64,000 nucleotides of DNA from Promethearchaeota archaeon (GTDB lineage: Archaea > Asgardarchaeota > Lokiarchaeia > Sigyniarchaeales > SOKP01). The notes beneath the pieces were generated by a model that was given only the letters and a program-made list of their open reading frames with translations, ran no database searches and was not told the DNA's origin. Where the stretch lies: assembly GCA_029838195.1 (NCBI GenBank), contig JALGVJ010000018.1:1-64000 (forward strand), in the 5' to 3' direction. Shown in pieces: positions 19,426-28,288 of the stretch. Both the position numbers and the translations under genes were made by a program. Numbering within the stretch: position 1 is the stretch's first letter; each line of letters begins with the position of its first letter.

Positions 19426-19710
19426 TTTAATTACTCTCATGGAGAAATAATGTACATTCTTTTCCTTACCTTAATTAACATTTTTCCAAGAGATAATAGC
19501 TATTTTTAATTTTACTAAATTCTTGCCAATTTAAGCATTATTCCTTATTATTCTTCACTTTTTTATTAACATTCTCTTTAATATACCGATAAAATTAACT
19601 TCTTCTACATTAAATAAAAGCTTAAGGATTAAAAATAAAAAAAAAAAGAGATACAAAGAAAGTAAGAAAAACATTAAATGTTTAGATGTTACACATGCAA
19701 TTTAATTTTT

Positions 19711-20502
19711 TCAAGCATGCTTTACTTGCTTTATTTTATTTAAAATTATATTTCCAATTAACTCTTCGGCCGTGGTTTTCCCCCTCCAGTTAGTAAATTC
19801 CGGAAAACATCCCACATCAACGATATAATACTCGTTGGTGTTTTCTTCTTTAACCAGATCTAAATGTCCAAAAGATAAATTATAAGAGGTTTTCCATAGT
19901 TTTATGATCTTTCGAACTTCCATATCGAGGGGTACTTGTTTCATGGGACCATGCTCATCTGACATGGGAGGTTTCTCTAAGAGACATGTCTCATCTTGAA
20001 TGAAATAAGCTAAATAATGCGTTCCTTTAATGAATTTTTGAAAGTAATAAATTTTATCAGAATTTAGTTTAAGCATTTCCTTATTTTTTATTAATTGAAT
20101 TCCCTTACTTCCCGAACTCATTAAAGGTTTTAAAATTATTGGAAAATCATTTTTATTTAATTTTTCCTCCATGACTTTCATGGTACCCATGTAGAAAGGA
20201 GGTGTATTGAGATTTAAGTTTTTAGCTAAATAATAAGCTTCAATTCTATCTCGATGTTTATATGCAATAGTAGGATCTGGGAAAACGGGAACATTAGCTT
20301 CTTCTAAATAAAAAGCAGCTTGGAGGAACAAGAAATTTTTCGATTTTAATATGATAAAATTGTTATCTTTTAGAGTAGAATTGATATTGAGTTTTTTTTC
20401 ATCTATTAGTTCGATGAAAAAGTCATGATTTTCCAGAAATTCTTTCAATTTCCAGCTAAAAGAACTTTTTTTAATTTTTTTTGTAAAAATTCCAATCCGC
20501 AT
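19711..20502 (-). CDS. ATP-grasp protein 1 (ITPK/RimK-like), divergent
   Basis: A 263-residue ATP-grasp-like protein. An N-terminal alpha/beta part (1-85) is followed by FPIILKPLMSSGSKGIQLI, which holds the nucleotide-binding Lys and the glycine loop, IYYFQKFIKGTHYLAYFI in the hinge and YYIVDVGCFPEFTNWRG at the metal site. In the usual ATP-grasp metal site the last motif reads D-x-N; here it is D-V-G, so one magnesium ligand is absent and activity could be reduced or changed. It lies 23 bases downstream of ATP-grasp protein 2 on the same strand, so the two likely form an operon near inositol-1-phosphate synthase. Substrate unknown. Confidence 0.75.
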   Translation of the reverse strand: MRIGIFTKKIKKSSFSWKLKEFLENHDFFIELIDEKKLNINSTLKDNNFIILKSKNFLFLQAAFYLEEANVPVFPDPTIAYKHRDRIEAYYLAKNLNLNTPPFYMGTMKVMEEKLNKNDFPIILKPLMSSGSKGIQLIKNKEMLKLNSDKIYYFQKFIKGTHYLAYFIQDETCLLEKPPMSDEHGPMKQVPLDMEVRKIIKLWKTSYNLSFGHLDLVKEENTNEYYIVDVGCFPEFTNWRGKTTAEELIGNIILNKIKQVKHA

Positions 20503-20525
20503 GATTAATGATTAAAAGAGTGGTT

Positions 20526-21344
20526 TCATATTTTAGCTTGATTAATTAAAAAATCGCCCACTAATTTTGGGCCTTCCTTCATGTAATTAAAATTTGGCGT
20601 GCTGTTGATATCTGTTAAATAAAATTTTCCGTCGTCAGACTTTAAATAATCTATTGAAGTTATTTTGAGATCCAGCGTTTTCATGGCTTTCAAGCTCATT
20701 TCTTTTAAAAAAGGGATTTCTTCTATTTTGACTCTACTTTTCATTTTGTCAGGTTCTATCAAAACAGGAATTTGCTTATAGAAAAATAATTCTTCATTAA
20801 TTCCATAAACTTTATATTCCCAATCACTTTTTATGAATTCTTGATAATAATAATGATTAATTTGGAAGTTTTCTTCGTTTGAATTTATTAATACTCTTTT
20901 ATCGATGACTTGAATTTTTCCATTCCTTATCCTTATTTCCGGTTTAAAATTAATGTTTTTTTGATCAATTGCATTTTTTATTATATAATTTTCGAAGGGC
21001 GGTGTTAAATGTTTGGAAGAATATCCATAATTTGGCACGAGAATTCCATTTTTACGAAGATATAAAGAATTTAAAAACCGATTCATGGCTAAATAGATTC
21101 CTTTATAAGAATTAAAAACAGGAATGGACGTTTCTCGTTCGATATATCTAACAAGGGCCAATGCTAAATTTCCTTTCGTCTTTACAAAAAAGACATCTTC
21201 GTCCAACCTTAAGTCATCGAGAGATAATAAAAAATCTTGCTCTACATAAAGAGTTACATGAGCTTTATCTTTTAAATAAGCAAGTAATTTCGCTAATTTA
21301 TACTTCAGATGATAGGTATCCGTGATAATTCCAATTCTTGGCAT
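20526..21344 (-). CDS. ATP-grasp protein 2 (ITPK/RimK-like)
   Basis: A 272-residue ATP-grasp-type protein with a Rossmann-like N-terminus (PRIGIITDTYHLKYKLAKLL), central segments PPFENYIIKNAID and YYYQEFIKSDWEYKVYGINE, and the metal-binding end ITSIDYLKSDDGKFYLTDINSTPNF, where Asp-x-Asn is intact. The order matches ITPK-type inositol phosphate kinases and RimK-type ligases, which cannot be told apart here. It is the first gene of a two-gene operon with ATP-grasp protein 1 and is divergent from ATP-grasp protein 3 across a 442-base gap. An inositol-phosphate role is inferred from context. Confidence 0.75.
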   Translation of the reverse strand: MPRIGIITDTYHLKYKLAKLLAYLKDKAHVTLYVEQDFLLSLDDLRLDEDVFFVKTKGNLALALVRYIERETSIPVFNSYKGIYLAMNRFLNSLYLRKNGILVPNYGYSSKHLTPPFENYIIKNAIDQKNINFKPEIRIRNGKIQVIDKRVLINSNEENFQINHYYYQEFIKSDWEYKVYGINEELFFYKQIPVLIEPDKMKSRVKIEEIPFLKEMSLKAMKTLDLKITSIDYLKSDDGKFYLTDINSTPNFNYMKEGPKLVGDFLINQAKI

Positions 21345-21786
21345 TTTAAACCATTCTCACGAGTTAAACTCATTTAATATTAAATGAGTATAATCCTTGC
21401 TCTCTTTTTAATATCTTTTACTCCACTAATTCTGTATGGTTAAAAAAATAAAATGGGCTAAAAGATTTTCTTGTAATAAAAAAAAACTATTCCTTTAATT
21501 TCTATTTTTTATCATGAATAAACACGCAGAAATTATTAAAGTTTGAAATAAAGTTTCAAAATTTGGAGAGTGAAAAATATCTTTGACATTTAATCAAAAA
21601 TTTGAAAACACGGATAATAATTTGAGTTCTTTTTGGACTTCTTTTTTTTAAGTGAAATAGTGATTTTTAGCGAAAACTTTGAAGATTTCCTCATTCAAAA
21701 ATCTTTTTCTCCATAAAAAGTATTAGATATATAAACCATTAATTTATATATTTTCATATATTCTGATAAGATTAAATCAATATAGT
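21345..21786. other. Divergent intergenic region between ATP-grasp genes
   Basis: This 442-base gap separates two divergently transcribed ATP-grasp units and must hold promoters for both. No gene or folded RNA was seen. A TATA-like element for the right-hand gene is listed separately. Confidence 0.5.
21741..21750 (+). promoter_or_regulatory. TATA-like element before ATP-grasp gene 3
   Basis: AATTTATATA lies about 37-46 bases before the GTG start, an acceptable distance for a short-leader archaeal transcript. Other TATA-like stretches occur nearby, so this is only a candidate. Confidence 0.35.
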
Positions 21787-22704
21787 GTGAGAATGGCTAA
21801 AAATATTCTCAAGCGAATTTACATTGGCACGATCAACGAGCGTGATCCCGAGATCTTCAAGGAGATTAAAGATTTCTGCTTAACACATTATAATATAAAG
21901 TTTGTAAACCTTCTCGAGAAAAAAAAATTTTCCAAAAAATATTTCAAAAAAAAAATAAAAAAATATCCTATCTCATTTCTCATTGTAAAATTATATTCTA
22001 AAAATTCTAATGAAAAAATATATAACGCTCTTAACTCCTTAGCACCCAACATTCCTCTATTAAACAGCATTGAAGCAGTAAGGACATGCGAAAGTCGTAA
22101 AAAAACGTTCATGTTGATGCAAACAAGATGTAAGGAGATTAAAATCCCCGAATTTTATTCCACAAGAGATGAGGTTCTGGCTGCTCTCTCCAGTAATAAA
22201 AAAATCATTATTAAACTAGATTCTCATAATCCTGAACATGTAAAGAAGGAAGACAGAATTTTAGGGATCGTGTCCAATCAAAAAGAAATTTCTACTATTT
22301 TAAGCCAATACGATTTTGATGAGATCTTTTTTCAAGAATACATGGGAAAATTCGATATTATTTATAAAGTATACGTGATCAATAATTGGATCGTGTCCAT
22401 TACCTCCACCGACCGATTACAAGGCGATAAACATTTAAGCCCATTGGATTTAGTCCATCTTAGAGTGTCTATTGATGAAATGCTGAAAAATCACATTTTA
22501 AAAATAGGCAAGCAATTTAGGATGTCAATCTTTGGAATTGATTACGTTATAAAAAATAACGTGCCTTACATTATCGATATCAATGATTTTCCTAGTTTTA
22601 GAAGGATTCCTGAAGCTGTTAGCCTCATTTCTGATTACATGTATAATCTTTTAACTCTAAGAGAATACGCAGAACTCTTAAAAACGCACATAGCTACATA
22701 TTGA
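21787..22704 (+). CDS. ATP-grasp protein 3, closest to inositol phosphate kinase ITPK
   Basis: A 305-residue protein whose order follows inositol 1,3,4-trisphosphate 5/6-kinase: an alpha/beta N-terminus, KIIIKLDSHNPEHVKKED (nucleotide Lys), FFQEYMGKFDIIYKVYVINN (the hinge and 'YKVYVVG'-type strand of ITPK) and SIFGIDYVIKNNVPYIIDIN followed by DFPSF (the 'FGIDxxI...IDINxFPGY' metal site). The metal ligands Asp, Asp and Asn are all present. GTG at 21787 or ATG at 21793 could be the start. It converges on the inositol-1-phosphate synthase gene, 70 bases away, which suggests its substrate is an inositol phosphate. RimK-like ligase activity is the alternative. Confidence 0.8.
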   Translation: MRMAKNILKRIYIGTINERDPEIFKEIKDFCLTHYNIKFVNLLEKKKFSKKYFKKKIKKYPISFLIVKLYSKNSNEKIYNALNSLAPNIPLLNSIEAVRTCESRKKTFMLMQTRCKEIKIPEFYSTRDEVLAALSSNKKIIIKLDSHNPEHVKKEDRILGIVSNQKEISTILSQYDFDEIFFQEYMGKFDIIYKVYVINNWIVSITSTDRLQGDKHLSPLDLVHLRVSIDEMLKNHILKIGKQFRMSIFGIDYVIKNNVPYIIDINDFPSFRRIPEAVSLISDYMYNLLTLREYAELLKTHIATY

Positions 22705-22774
22705 CCAAGAATCATATTTTAGTCTTGACTATTCAATACTCATCAATAAAAACATAAAGGTTAGAAAAATCATG

Positions 22775-23863
22775 TTATCTTTCTCTCTTTTTTTGAAGGA
22801 ATTCTATTAAATTCCTTTTAGCCGCCTCATCTTCTAACTGTTCGGGAGGATGTTTACAAAAAAAAGAACAAGCCGAATGTAAAATTCCGCCAATTTTTCT
22901 ATCTTTCGCAATTTTAGAAACGCGAATGCAATCTGCGATAATGCCTGCGGAATTGTTGCCATCTTCCACGAACATGGTGATATCAATCCTAACGGGCGCT
23001 CCTCCAAATATTTTACCTTCTAATCTCATGTAAGCTTCTTTTTGATTTTTTAAAAAAGGAATATAATCCACGGCAGATATTTGGCATTCTATTCTTTCCT
23101 TATTCGGTAACCTAGAAATGACGGATTCTGTTTTTGATTGCCGCTTTCCTTCTTCATATCGTAGCTTTCCATTTGGCATGGGCGTTAGTAAATTACAAAA
23201 ATCACTAGAACCTCCCCAATCTAATTGAATCGTGCGTTCTAAAACAGCACCTCTCAGCGGAAATAAATTGGCTAAGGATCTATGGATGATGGTAGCCCCT
23301 ATCTGAGATTTTACATCATCTCCTATTAGGGAAAGGTTTCGTTCTTCCGCTTTTTTAATGAGTTCTGGATCTTTTGCCACTGGGGTGGGCATGCCATTCA
23401 CAACACTAGCACTTGCTTCAAGAGCACATGTTACGTAATATTTCACCGCCCTATGTGAACCCGTTGGAAGTAAAATGACGACAACATCCACGTTTCTTTT
23501 CTTTAATTCATTAGTAATATCAGCTGGTTTTTGTTCCTCTGAAAAAGGGATAATGTTTTTAATGTTACTCGCTAATCCATCCAATATGGGTCCCTTAATG
23601 ACAGGCGCATCCAAAAAGCGGGGTCGAAATAATTCTATATTGCAATTGGGCTCTGTAAAAATCGCTTCACTTAAGTCTTTTCCGACTTTTTTAGCATTCA
23701 CGTCAATTCCTAATACAAAATTTATGTCCGTTATAGAGTAGTCTTTAATTTCGGGTAACACGCCAATGATTCGTTCTGGATGCTCTTTATAGTTTTCTAC
23801 GCCTTGAACTAGAGCGGAAGCAACATCTCCAACGCCGACAATACAAGTATTTATATTGGCCAT
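22775..23863 (-). CDS. myo-inositol-1-phosphate synthase
   Basis: Converts glucose 6-phosphate to L-myo-inositol 1-phosphate with NAD, the entry to inositol lipids and soluble inositol phosphates; cytosolic. The 362 residues match the archaeal short form. Seen: a Rossmann start (CIVGVGDVASALVQGVENY), VVVILLPTGSHRAVKYY, the GDDVKSQIGATIIHR segment of the active site, and the late DYIPFLKNQKEAYMRLEGKI with VEDGNNSAGIIADCIR. In archaea this enzyme serves archaetidylinositol lipid synthesis. Here it is surrounded by ATP-grasp genes, which suggests a second fate in phosphorylated inositols. The gene is divergent from the GH38-like gene across 375 bases. Confidence 0.92.
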   Translation of the reverse strand: MANINTCIVGVGDVASALVQGVENYKEHPERIIGVLPEIKDYSITDINFVLGIDVNAKKVGKDLSEAIFTEPNCNIELFRPRFLDAPVIKGPILDGLASNIKNIIPFSEEQKPADITNELKKRNVDVVVILLPTGSHRAVKYYVTCALEASASVVNGMPTPVAKDPELIKKAEERNLSLIGDDVKSQIGATIIHRSLANLFPLRGAVLERTIQLDWGGSSDFCNLLTPMPNGKLRYEEGKRQSKTESVISRLPNKERIECQISAVDYIPFLKNQKEAYMRLEGKIFGGAPVRIDITMFVEDGNNSAGIIADCIRVSKIAKDRKIGGILHSACSFFCKHPPEQLEDEAAKRNLIEFLQKKRER

Positions 23864-24238
23864 GATATTGAAGATAATAAAATGTTAATATTTAAATCAT
23901 TTTTGCTAATAGATTTGTTTATCTTGTTCATTTTTACTTAAACACCAGAAAAGATCATATTTAATTATCATATTTCATGAATGCATAAAATTTTCATGAT
24001 TTAAACGAGTATTTTTAAATAATAACCTCCCATAATTTAATAATGTTTTATTAATGGTAGATAATTTAAAATGGATTGATTTTAGATACAAGCATGGTTT
24101 GATTTAAAATGAATTTCTATTTTTCATTCTTAATTGTTCTACTTGCTTAATAATATTTAAAACTCTTTTAAAAAAATTTTAGTATTAAAAAGAATATTTC
24201 CTATCATTCAAAGGAGTTATAATACTTATATATTTATC
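23864..24238. other. Divergent intergenic region between inositol-phosphate synthase and glycosidase genes
   Basis: An AT-rich 375-base gap with promoters presumably facing both ways. A TATA-like CTTATATATTTAT sits immediately before the right-hand ATG, too close to be that gene's TATA box. No gene or repeat was seen. Confidence 0.45.
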
Positions 24239-27052
24239 ATGAGATTTGAAGATAAAAAAATCTATATTGCATTAAGTCCTCATATCAATTATTATCACTC
24301 ATACCGCGGTGATTCACGGGGAGTCACGGGATTTGGAAAAGATTTAGCTTTAATGAGAGGAATACTTGATAAATTAGATGAGATTGAAGACATGGGTTTT
24401 TCTTTTGGATCCATGAAAATTTCTTGGGATTACGCAGATCTTTTTTGGTCCATTCAATTACAAAAGGAGTATCAACAAGATGTTTTGGATCGCGTGAGAG
24501 AGAGATGCAAGCGAAAAAAAGATGAAGTACTCATTGGTTCTTGGGGAAATGTTGCTCAGCCCATTTTAGATACGGAAGCCTTAATTCAAGACCAAAAGTG
24601 GTTTCGAGAAAATTCCATGGGTATTGGTGTGGATCAATTATTTAAGGGGAGGGTGGCGCCTTACACAAGAACTCAAGAGACCATGTATACACAAGGCATG
24701 ATTGAAATATATAATAAATTGGGAATTGAAGGGATCTGCATCTATTATTCCGTATATCAATTTGACGTTGCCAGACCTTTTTTAAATCCTCGCTTAGATT
24801 GGAATCAACAATTTGGACCTGTTAAATTGAAATCCACCGTTTCTGATGCAACTTGTTTAATGATTCCCATGTATGGATTTGGAGATATATTAGACAATTG
24901 TTCTATCAAACGCTGGTTAAAAATAATTAGAAAAGCTCAGAAGAGAGGAGATATTAAGGGTCACGCTCTCCTTTTTTTAAATTTTGACATGGATTATGAC
25001 CTGTGGCTTTCCGTTCCCATGCCCTCCTTTCTCAAATGGATGCCAAATACTCGCGGCTTACTAGAATTTGCTGAAGTCGTGGACCAACTTGAGTACGTGG
25101 AATTTGCAAACCTTTTGGAAATCATTCCTAAATTAGAGGTTAGAGGCGAAACGATGCTACAACAAGATGTTGCAGATGGAAATTGGAATGGATTTTACAA
25201 TTGGGCACAAAAACATGATAACACGCGCTTTTGGACCGTTGGTCAATGGGCAAGATGGGTAAAATGCATAACTGATACATTAATTTCAACAAATCATGTA
25301 AAAGATAGGGTCGAACAAATAAATTCATTTTTGAGAGAAGGCACGGATCAATCAAATACTTACCTTAAAAACATGATTCTTTTTAGTTCTACGACGAATT
25401 TTGGATTATCCCTCCCATTTCAGCATCCTCATAGACAAAAAACAGCCATGAGTTATGGGTTAAATGCTTTAAGGGCTGCATTAAAAGCGATGAGGATCGC
25501 TAAAGAAAATTTAACTTCTCAAATTAAAAAGAATAATTTATTTACAAAACCGGGCATTTGGATTTTTCCCATTACCAATCGGGGTATTACACCAGAAGAG
25601 AATAAAAAGGTGGAATCTCCCATTTTAATACGAACTGAAATTCCTCTTGAATTCAAGGAGAATTTATTAGATAATAAAGATTTACTTTCCCATATCAGTT
25701 TCATGGAAGAGGGCGTGCGTCATGCATTTTATGAAGATCCGTTAAAATCAACTCTAATTCTCGAAGCCATCATTCCACCTGATAAATTTTCGGATGGAAA
25801 TTCTTATTATCTTCCTTTAACTTTCCGACAACAGGAGCCTCATGATTCTATTAAAAATGAGCTTCAAGCAACCAGAAGAATTTTAAAAAATAAGTATTTA
25901 ACCGTGGAATTTGATAAAAATGGAAAAATAAATTCTTTTAAACATAAAGGAAAAGAATTCGCTTGTCCAAAATTTTTAGATTCTGCAGTGGTTTTTGGCA
26001 CTCCAAAAAAAGCAAAACGATGTGAATCCATTAAAGATGAATTTTTGGTTCTAAGAACGGGGGAAGATAATTTTTCCGCTTCCATTAAGATTAAAAGCAC
26101 CTTCGAAATCTTGCCTGATGCTCACGTTCACGTGGAGAAAATCTGTACGATGTATGCCGATTTACCATGCTTATTTATCCAAGTTGAAATGAATCTCTGT
26201 GATATAAAAGGAGAGAAAAAAATAGAAGATGGAACCTCTTTTGTTGAGGAAGAATATAATAAGGGATGGTTAGAAATCATGCCTTGTGAAATCCGCCCCA
26301 ACATTCTTGGAAAAAACAAATTTTTGCGAATATGGAAACATAATTATTTTGGTCGGGTTTCATGGTTTGATTTAAACATGAAACAAATAGATCCTAAAAA
26401 TGCTAATATTGATTGCTTGGTATCAAATATCTCAGATGGCTGGATGGGGCTAACTAACGGGGAGAAAGGCTTGCTCGTGGGATATAATGGAGTAAAAGCG
26501 GCGAATTTTGCATTTACGCCCTTAAAATTGCGAGATAAGGGTTTTGGAGATTGTGCTCAAAAAGCCCAACAAGTTAGAATTAATCCTTTCGGGACGTATT
26601 ATGGAAAATCGCTACATTATTGGAGTAATGGAACGGGACACGCACAAAAACTTGTTCCCAAGCTCTTTACTACCTTAGATTCTTCCGCACCAACATTTAG
26701 CGGTAAAACTGTTTCTTTCGAGTTAGTACTCATTCCCTACATGGGAGACTTCCCTCCCTATGAATTTCAATCCTTCTTGAACCATTATTCTCTCCCTCCC
26801 TTGCTCTTGTACGTGGGTAAATATCAAGATGAAATTCAAGATAATTATTCTTACTTGGAATCCAAAGCAAGTTCATTAATTAAAGAATTTGATATTGAGG
26901 AACTCATGGAAATGGATTACATTGATTGGGTGAGAAAAATTAATGCTGATTTTGACACTGCACGAGAATTAAAATTTCCTAAGCAAGAAATGAAATTAGA
27001 TGTAAGTTCAGCGTTATTACTCCTCTTAGATGGAATTAGAGGAAAATCATGA
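24239..27052 (+). CDS. GH38-like glycoside hydrolase (alpha-mannosidase superfamily), tentative
   Basis: A 937-residue soluble protein laid out like GH38/GH57-type glycosidases: an N-terminal barrel opening with IYIALSPHINYYHSYRGDSR (metal-binding His position), GSWGNVAQPILDTEALIQDQ and GRVAPYTRTQETMYTQGMIE, a helical middle (about 390-470), and beta-sandwich C-terminal parts (about 540-900) with SLHYWSNGTGH and VSFELVLIPYMGD. No signal peptide, so it should be cytosolic. The exact nucleophile and substrate were not identified; mannosidase activity is a guess from the superfamily. Its last four bases are shared with a possible early start of the next gene, so the two are probably one operon. 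Confidence 0.6.
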   Translation: MRFEDKKIYIALSPHINYYHSYRGDSRGVTGFGKDLALMRGILDKLDEIEDMGFSFGSMKISWDYADLFWSIQLQKEYQQDVLDRVRERCKRKKDEVLIGSWGNVAQPILDTEALIQDQKWFRENSMGIGVDQLFKGRVAPYTRTQETMYTQGMIEIYNKLGIEGICIYYSVYQFDVARPFLNPRLDWNQQFGPVKLKSTVSDATCLMIPMYGFGDILDNCSIKRWLKIIRKAQKRGDIKGHALLFLNFDMDYDLWLSVPMPSFLKWMPNTRGLLEFAEVVDQLEYVEFANLLEIIPKLEVRGETMLQQDVADGNWNGFYNWAQKHDNTRFWTVGQWARWVKCITDTLISTNHVKDRVEQINSFLREGTDQSNTYLKNMILFSSTTNFGLSLPFQHPHRQKTAMSYGLNALRAALKAMRIAKENLTSQIKKNNLFTKPGIWIFPITNRGITPEENKKVESPILIRTEIPLEFKENLLDNKDLLSHISFMEEGVRHAFYEDPLKSTLILEAIIPPDKFSDGNSYYLPLTFRQQEPHDSIKNELQATRRILKNKYLTVEFDKNGKINSFKHKGKEFACPKFLDSAVVFGTPKKAKRCESIKDEFLVLRTGEDNFSASIKIKSTFEILPDAHVHVEKICTMYADLPCLFIQVEMNLCDIKGEKKIEDGTSFVEEEYNKGWLEIMPCEIRPNILGKNKFLRIWKHNYFGRVSWFDLNMKQIDPKNANIDCLVSNISDGWMGLTNGEKGLLVGYNGVKAANFAFTPLKLRDKGFGDCAQKAQQVRINPFGTYYGKSLHYWSNGTGHAQKLVPKLFTTLDSSAPTFSGKTVSFELVLIPYMGDFPPYEFQSFLNHYSLPPLLLYVGKYQDEIQDNYSYLESKASSLIKEFDIEELMEMDYIDWVRKINADFDTARELKFPKQEMKLDVSSALLLLLDGIRGKS

Positions 27053-27112
27053 AGTTTTCATTTCAATTTCAATTCAAAAATAGTTGCCTAATCTTAAATA
27101 AAAAAGAAAGGA

Positions 27113-27120
27113 GTAGGAAA
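27113..27120 (+). promoter_or_regulatory. Ribosome binding site deciding the dehydrogenase start
   Basis: An AAAGGAG-type Shine-Dalgarno sequence (about 27106-27113) lies directly ahead of ATG 27121. The earlier ATG at 27049 has no such site and would add a 24-residue Phe/Gln-rich leader unlike the family. Confidence 0.6.
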
Positions 27121-28137
27121 ATGGAAGGAAAAATGAATGCTCTATTATTTCCCGAACCTTGGAAAGTAGAGCTGATTGAAGTGGACATCCCGAAATGCGG
27201 ACCATATGATGTATTGGCAGAAATCCATTCAGTTGGAATTTGTGGAAGTGATGTAGGAATTTTCGAAGGAGAACATTGGATTGTTGCTAGGGAACCAGGA
27301 GGACATGGGCATGAAACAGGAGCTCGCGCTGTAGAAGTGGGCAAAAATATTGAAGGGATTAACGAAGGCGATCATTTAGCTCGTATGGGACATGGATATG
27401 CTCAATATTCCACTCACGTGAATGTAATTGGTCATGGAAAAGATGAGAAAATGGGGGCATTACCTATCGTGCGAAATGACTTATCATTAGAAGAGATCTC
27501 CTTTGCTGATGCTGTTGGTTGTGCTATCAATTGTTTTGAACGGGCTGAATTCGATAGAATTGAAGGAGAAAAAAAAGCTATTGTTTTAGGCTTAGGTCCT
27601 ATAGGGTTAATTTTAACCCAAATTCTTCTCATGAATGGAATAGAAGTCGCAGCTTCAGAACTTTATCCCTTAAAAAGGAAATTAGCAAGGAAATGGGGTG
27701 CCAAGGTATATGATCCCAAAAAATACACGAGACCAACTCATGGTAATTTTACCGTGGTGGATCAGATTAAAAAAGAATTTGGTGAAGCTCACGCCGTTTT
27801 TGAAATGGTTGGAAGTAATGATACCCTACTACAAGCTATTGATTTAGTGCAACCAGGGTTTCGAGTAATGGTTTTTGGTGCTCAGAAAATGCAATATATT
27901 CCCTATGTAAATTGTAGAAAGAAAGGAGTTGAATTAGTATATCCGGAAGCCATGGTAAATTCTAAAGCGGACAAGGATTATTGGAACGATGCCCTAAACT
28001 TGATCGCCAGTAAAAAATTGGATTTAAAGAGCTTGATCACGAAGCGCATTACTTTGGAAGAAGCCGTTGATGCGTTCAAGTATTATGACCGAGAAAAATG
28101 GATTAAAATCATCATAGAGCCCTTTAGAACCCGATGA
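27121..28137 (+). CDS. Zinc-type medium-chain alcohol/polyol dehydrogenase
   Basis: MDR-family dehydrogenase of 338 residues from the preferred start. The catalytic-zinc segment VGICGSDVGIFEG and the GGHGHETG motif are present, followed by the nucleotide-binding AIVLGLGPIGLILTQI in the Rossmann domain. The four-cysteine loop that holds the structural zinc is missing, as in several sugar-alcohol dehydrogenases. Family members oxidise glucose, sorbitol, inositol-like polyols or threonine; the substrate here is not known, but its place after the GH38-like gene suggests a sugar or polyol. A start at 27049 would overlap the upstream gene by four bases but is judged less likely. Confidence 0.88.
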   Translation: MEGKMNALLFPEPWKVELIEVDIPKCGPYDVLAEIHSVGICGSDVGIFEGEHWIVAREPGGHGHETGARAVEVGKNIEGINEGDHLARMGHGYAQYSTHVNVIGHGKDEKMGALPIVRNDLSLEEISFADAVGCAINCFERAEFDRIEGEKKAIVLGLGPIGLILTQILLMNGIEVAASELYPLKRKLARKWGAKVYDPKKYTRPTHGNFTVVDQIKKEFGEAHAVFEMVGSNDTLLQAIDLVQPGFRVMVFGAQKMQYIPYVNCRKKGVELVYPEAMVNSKADKDYWNDALNLIASKKLDLKSLITKRITLEEAVDAFKYYDREKWIKIIIEPFRTR

Positions 28138-28288
28138 TTTTTCGCTTTTAATGATTATTTTACAAATCTAAGAAGAAAAGAGAAAAGAATAGGGATAATA
28201 TTCTTGCATGTTGATATATTTTTTAAAAAAGTTATTAAAATGCTGTAATAAAAAAATTAAAAAAATTTGGAATATATAGATTGTTATT

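Noticed and set aside
27049..27120. Extended start of the dehydrogenase overlapping the glycosidase stop (ATGA)
   Set aside because: The added residues are Phe/Gln-rich and unlike the family, while ATG 27121 has a good ribosome-binding site right before it.
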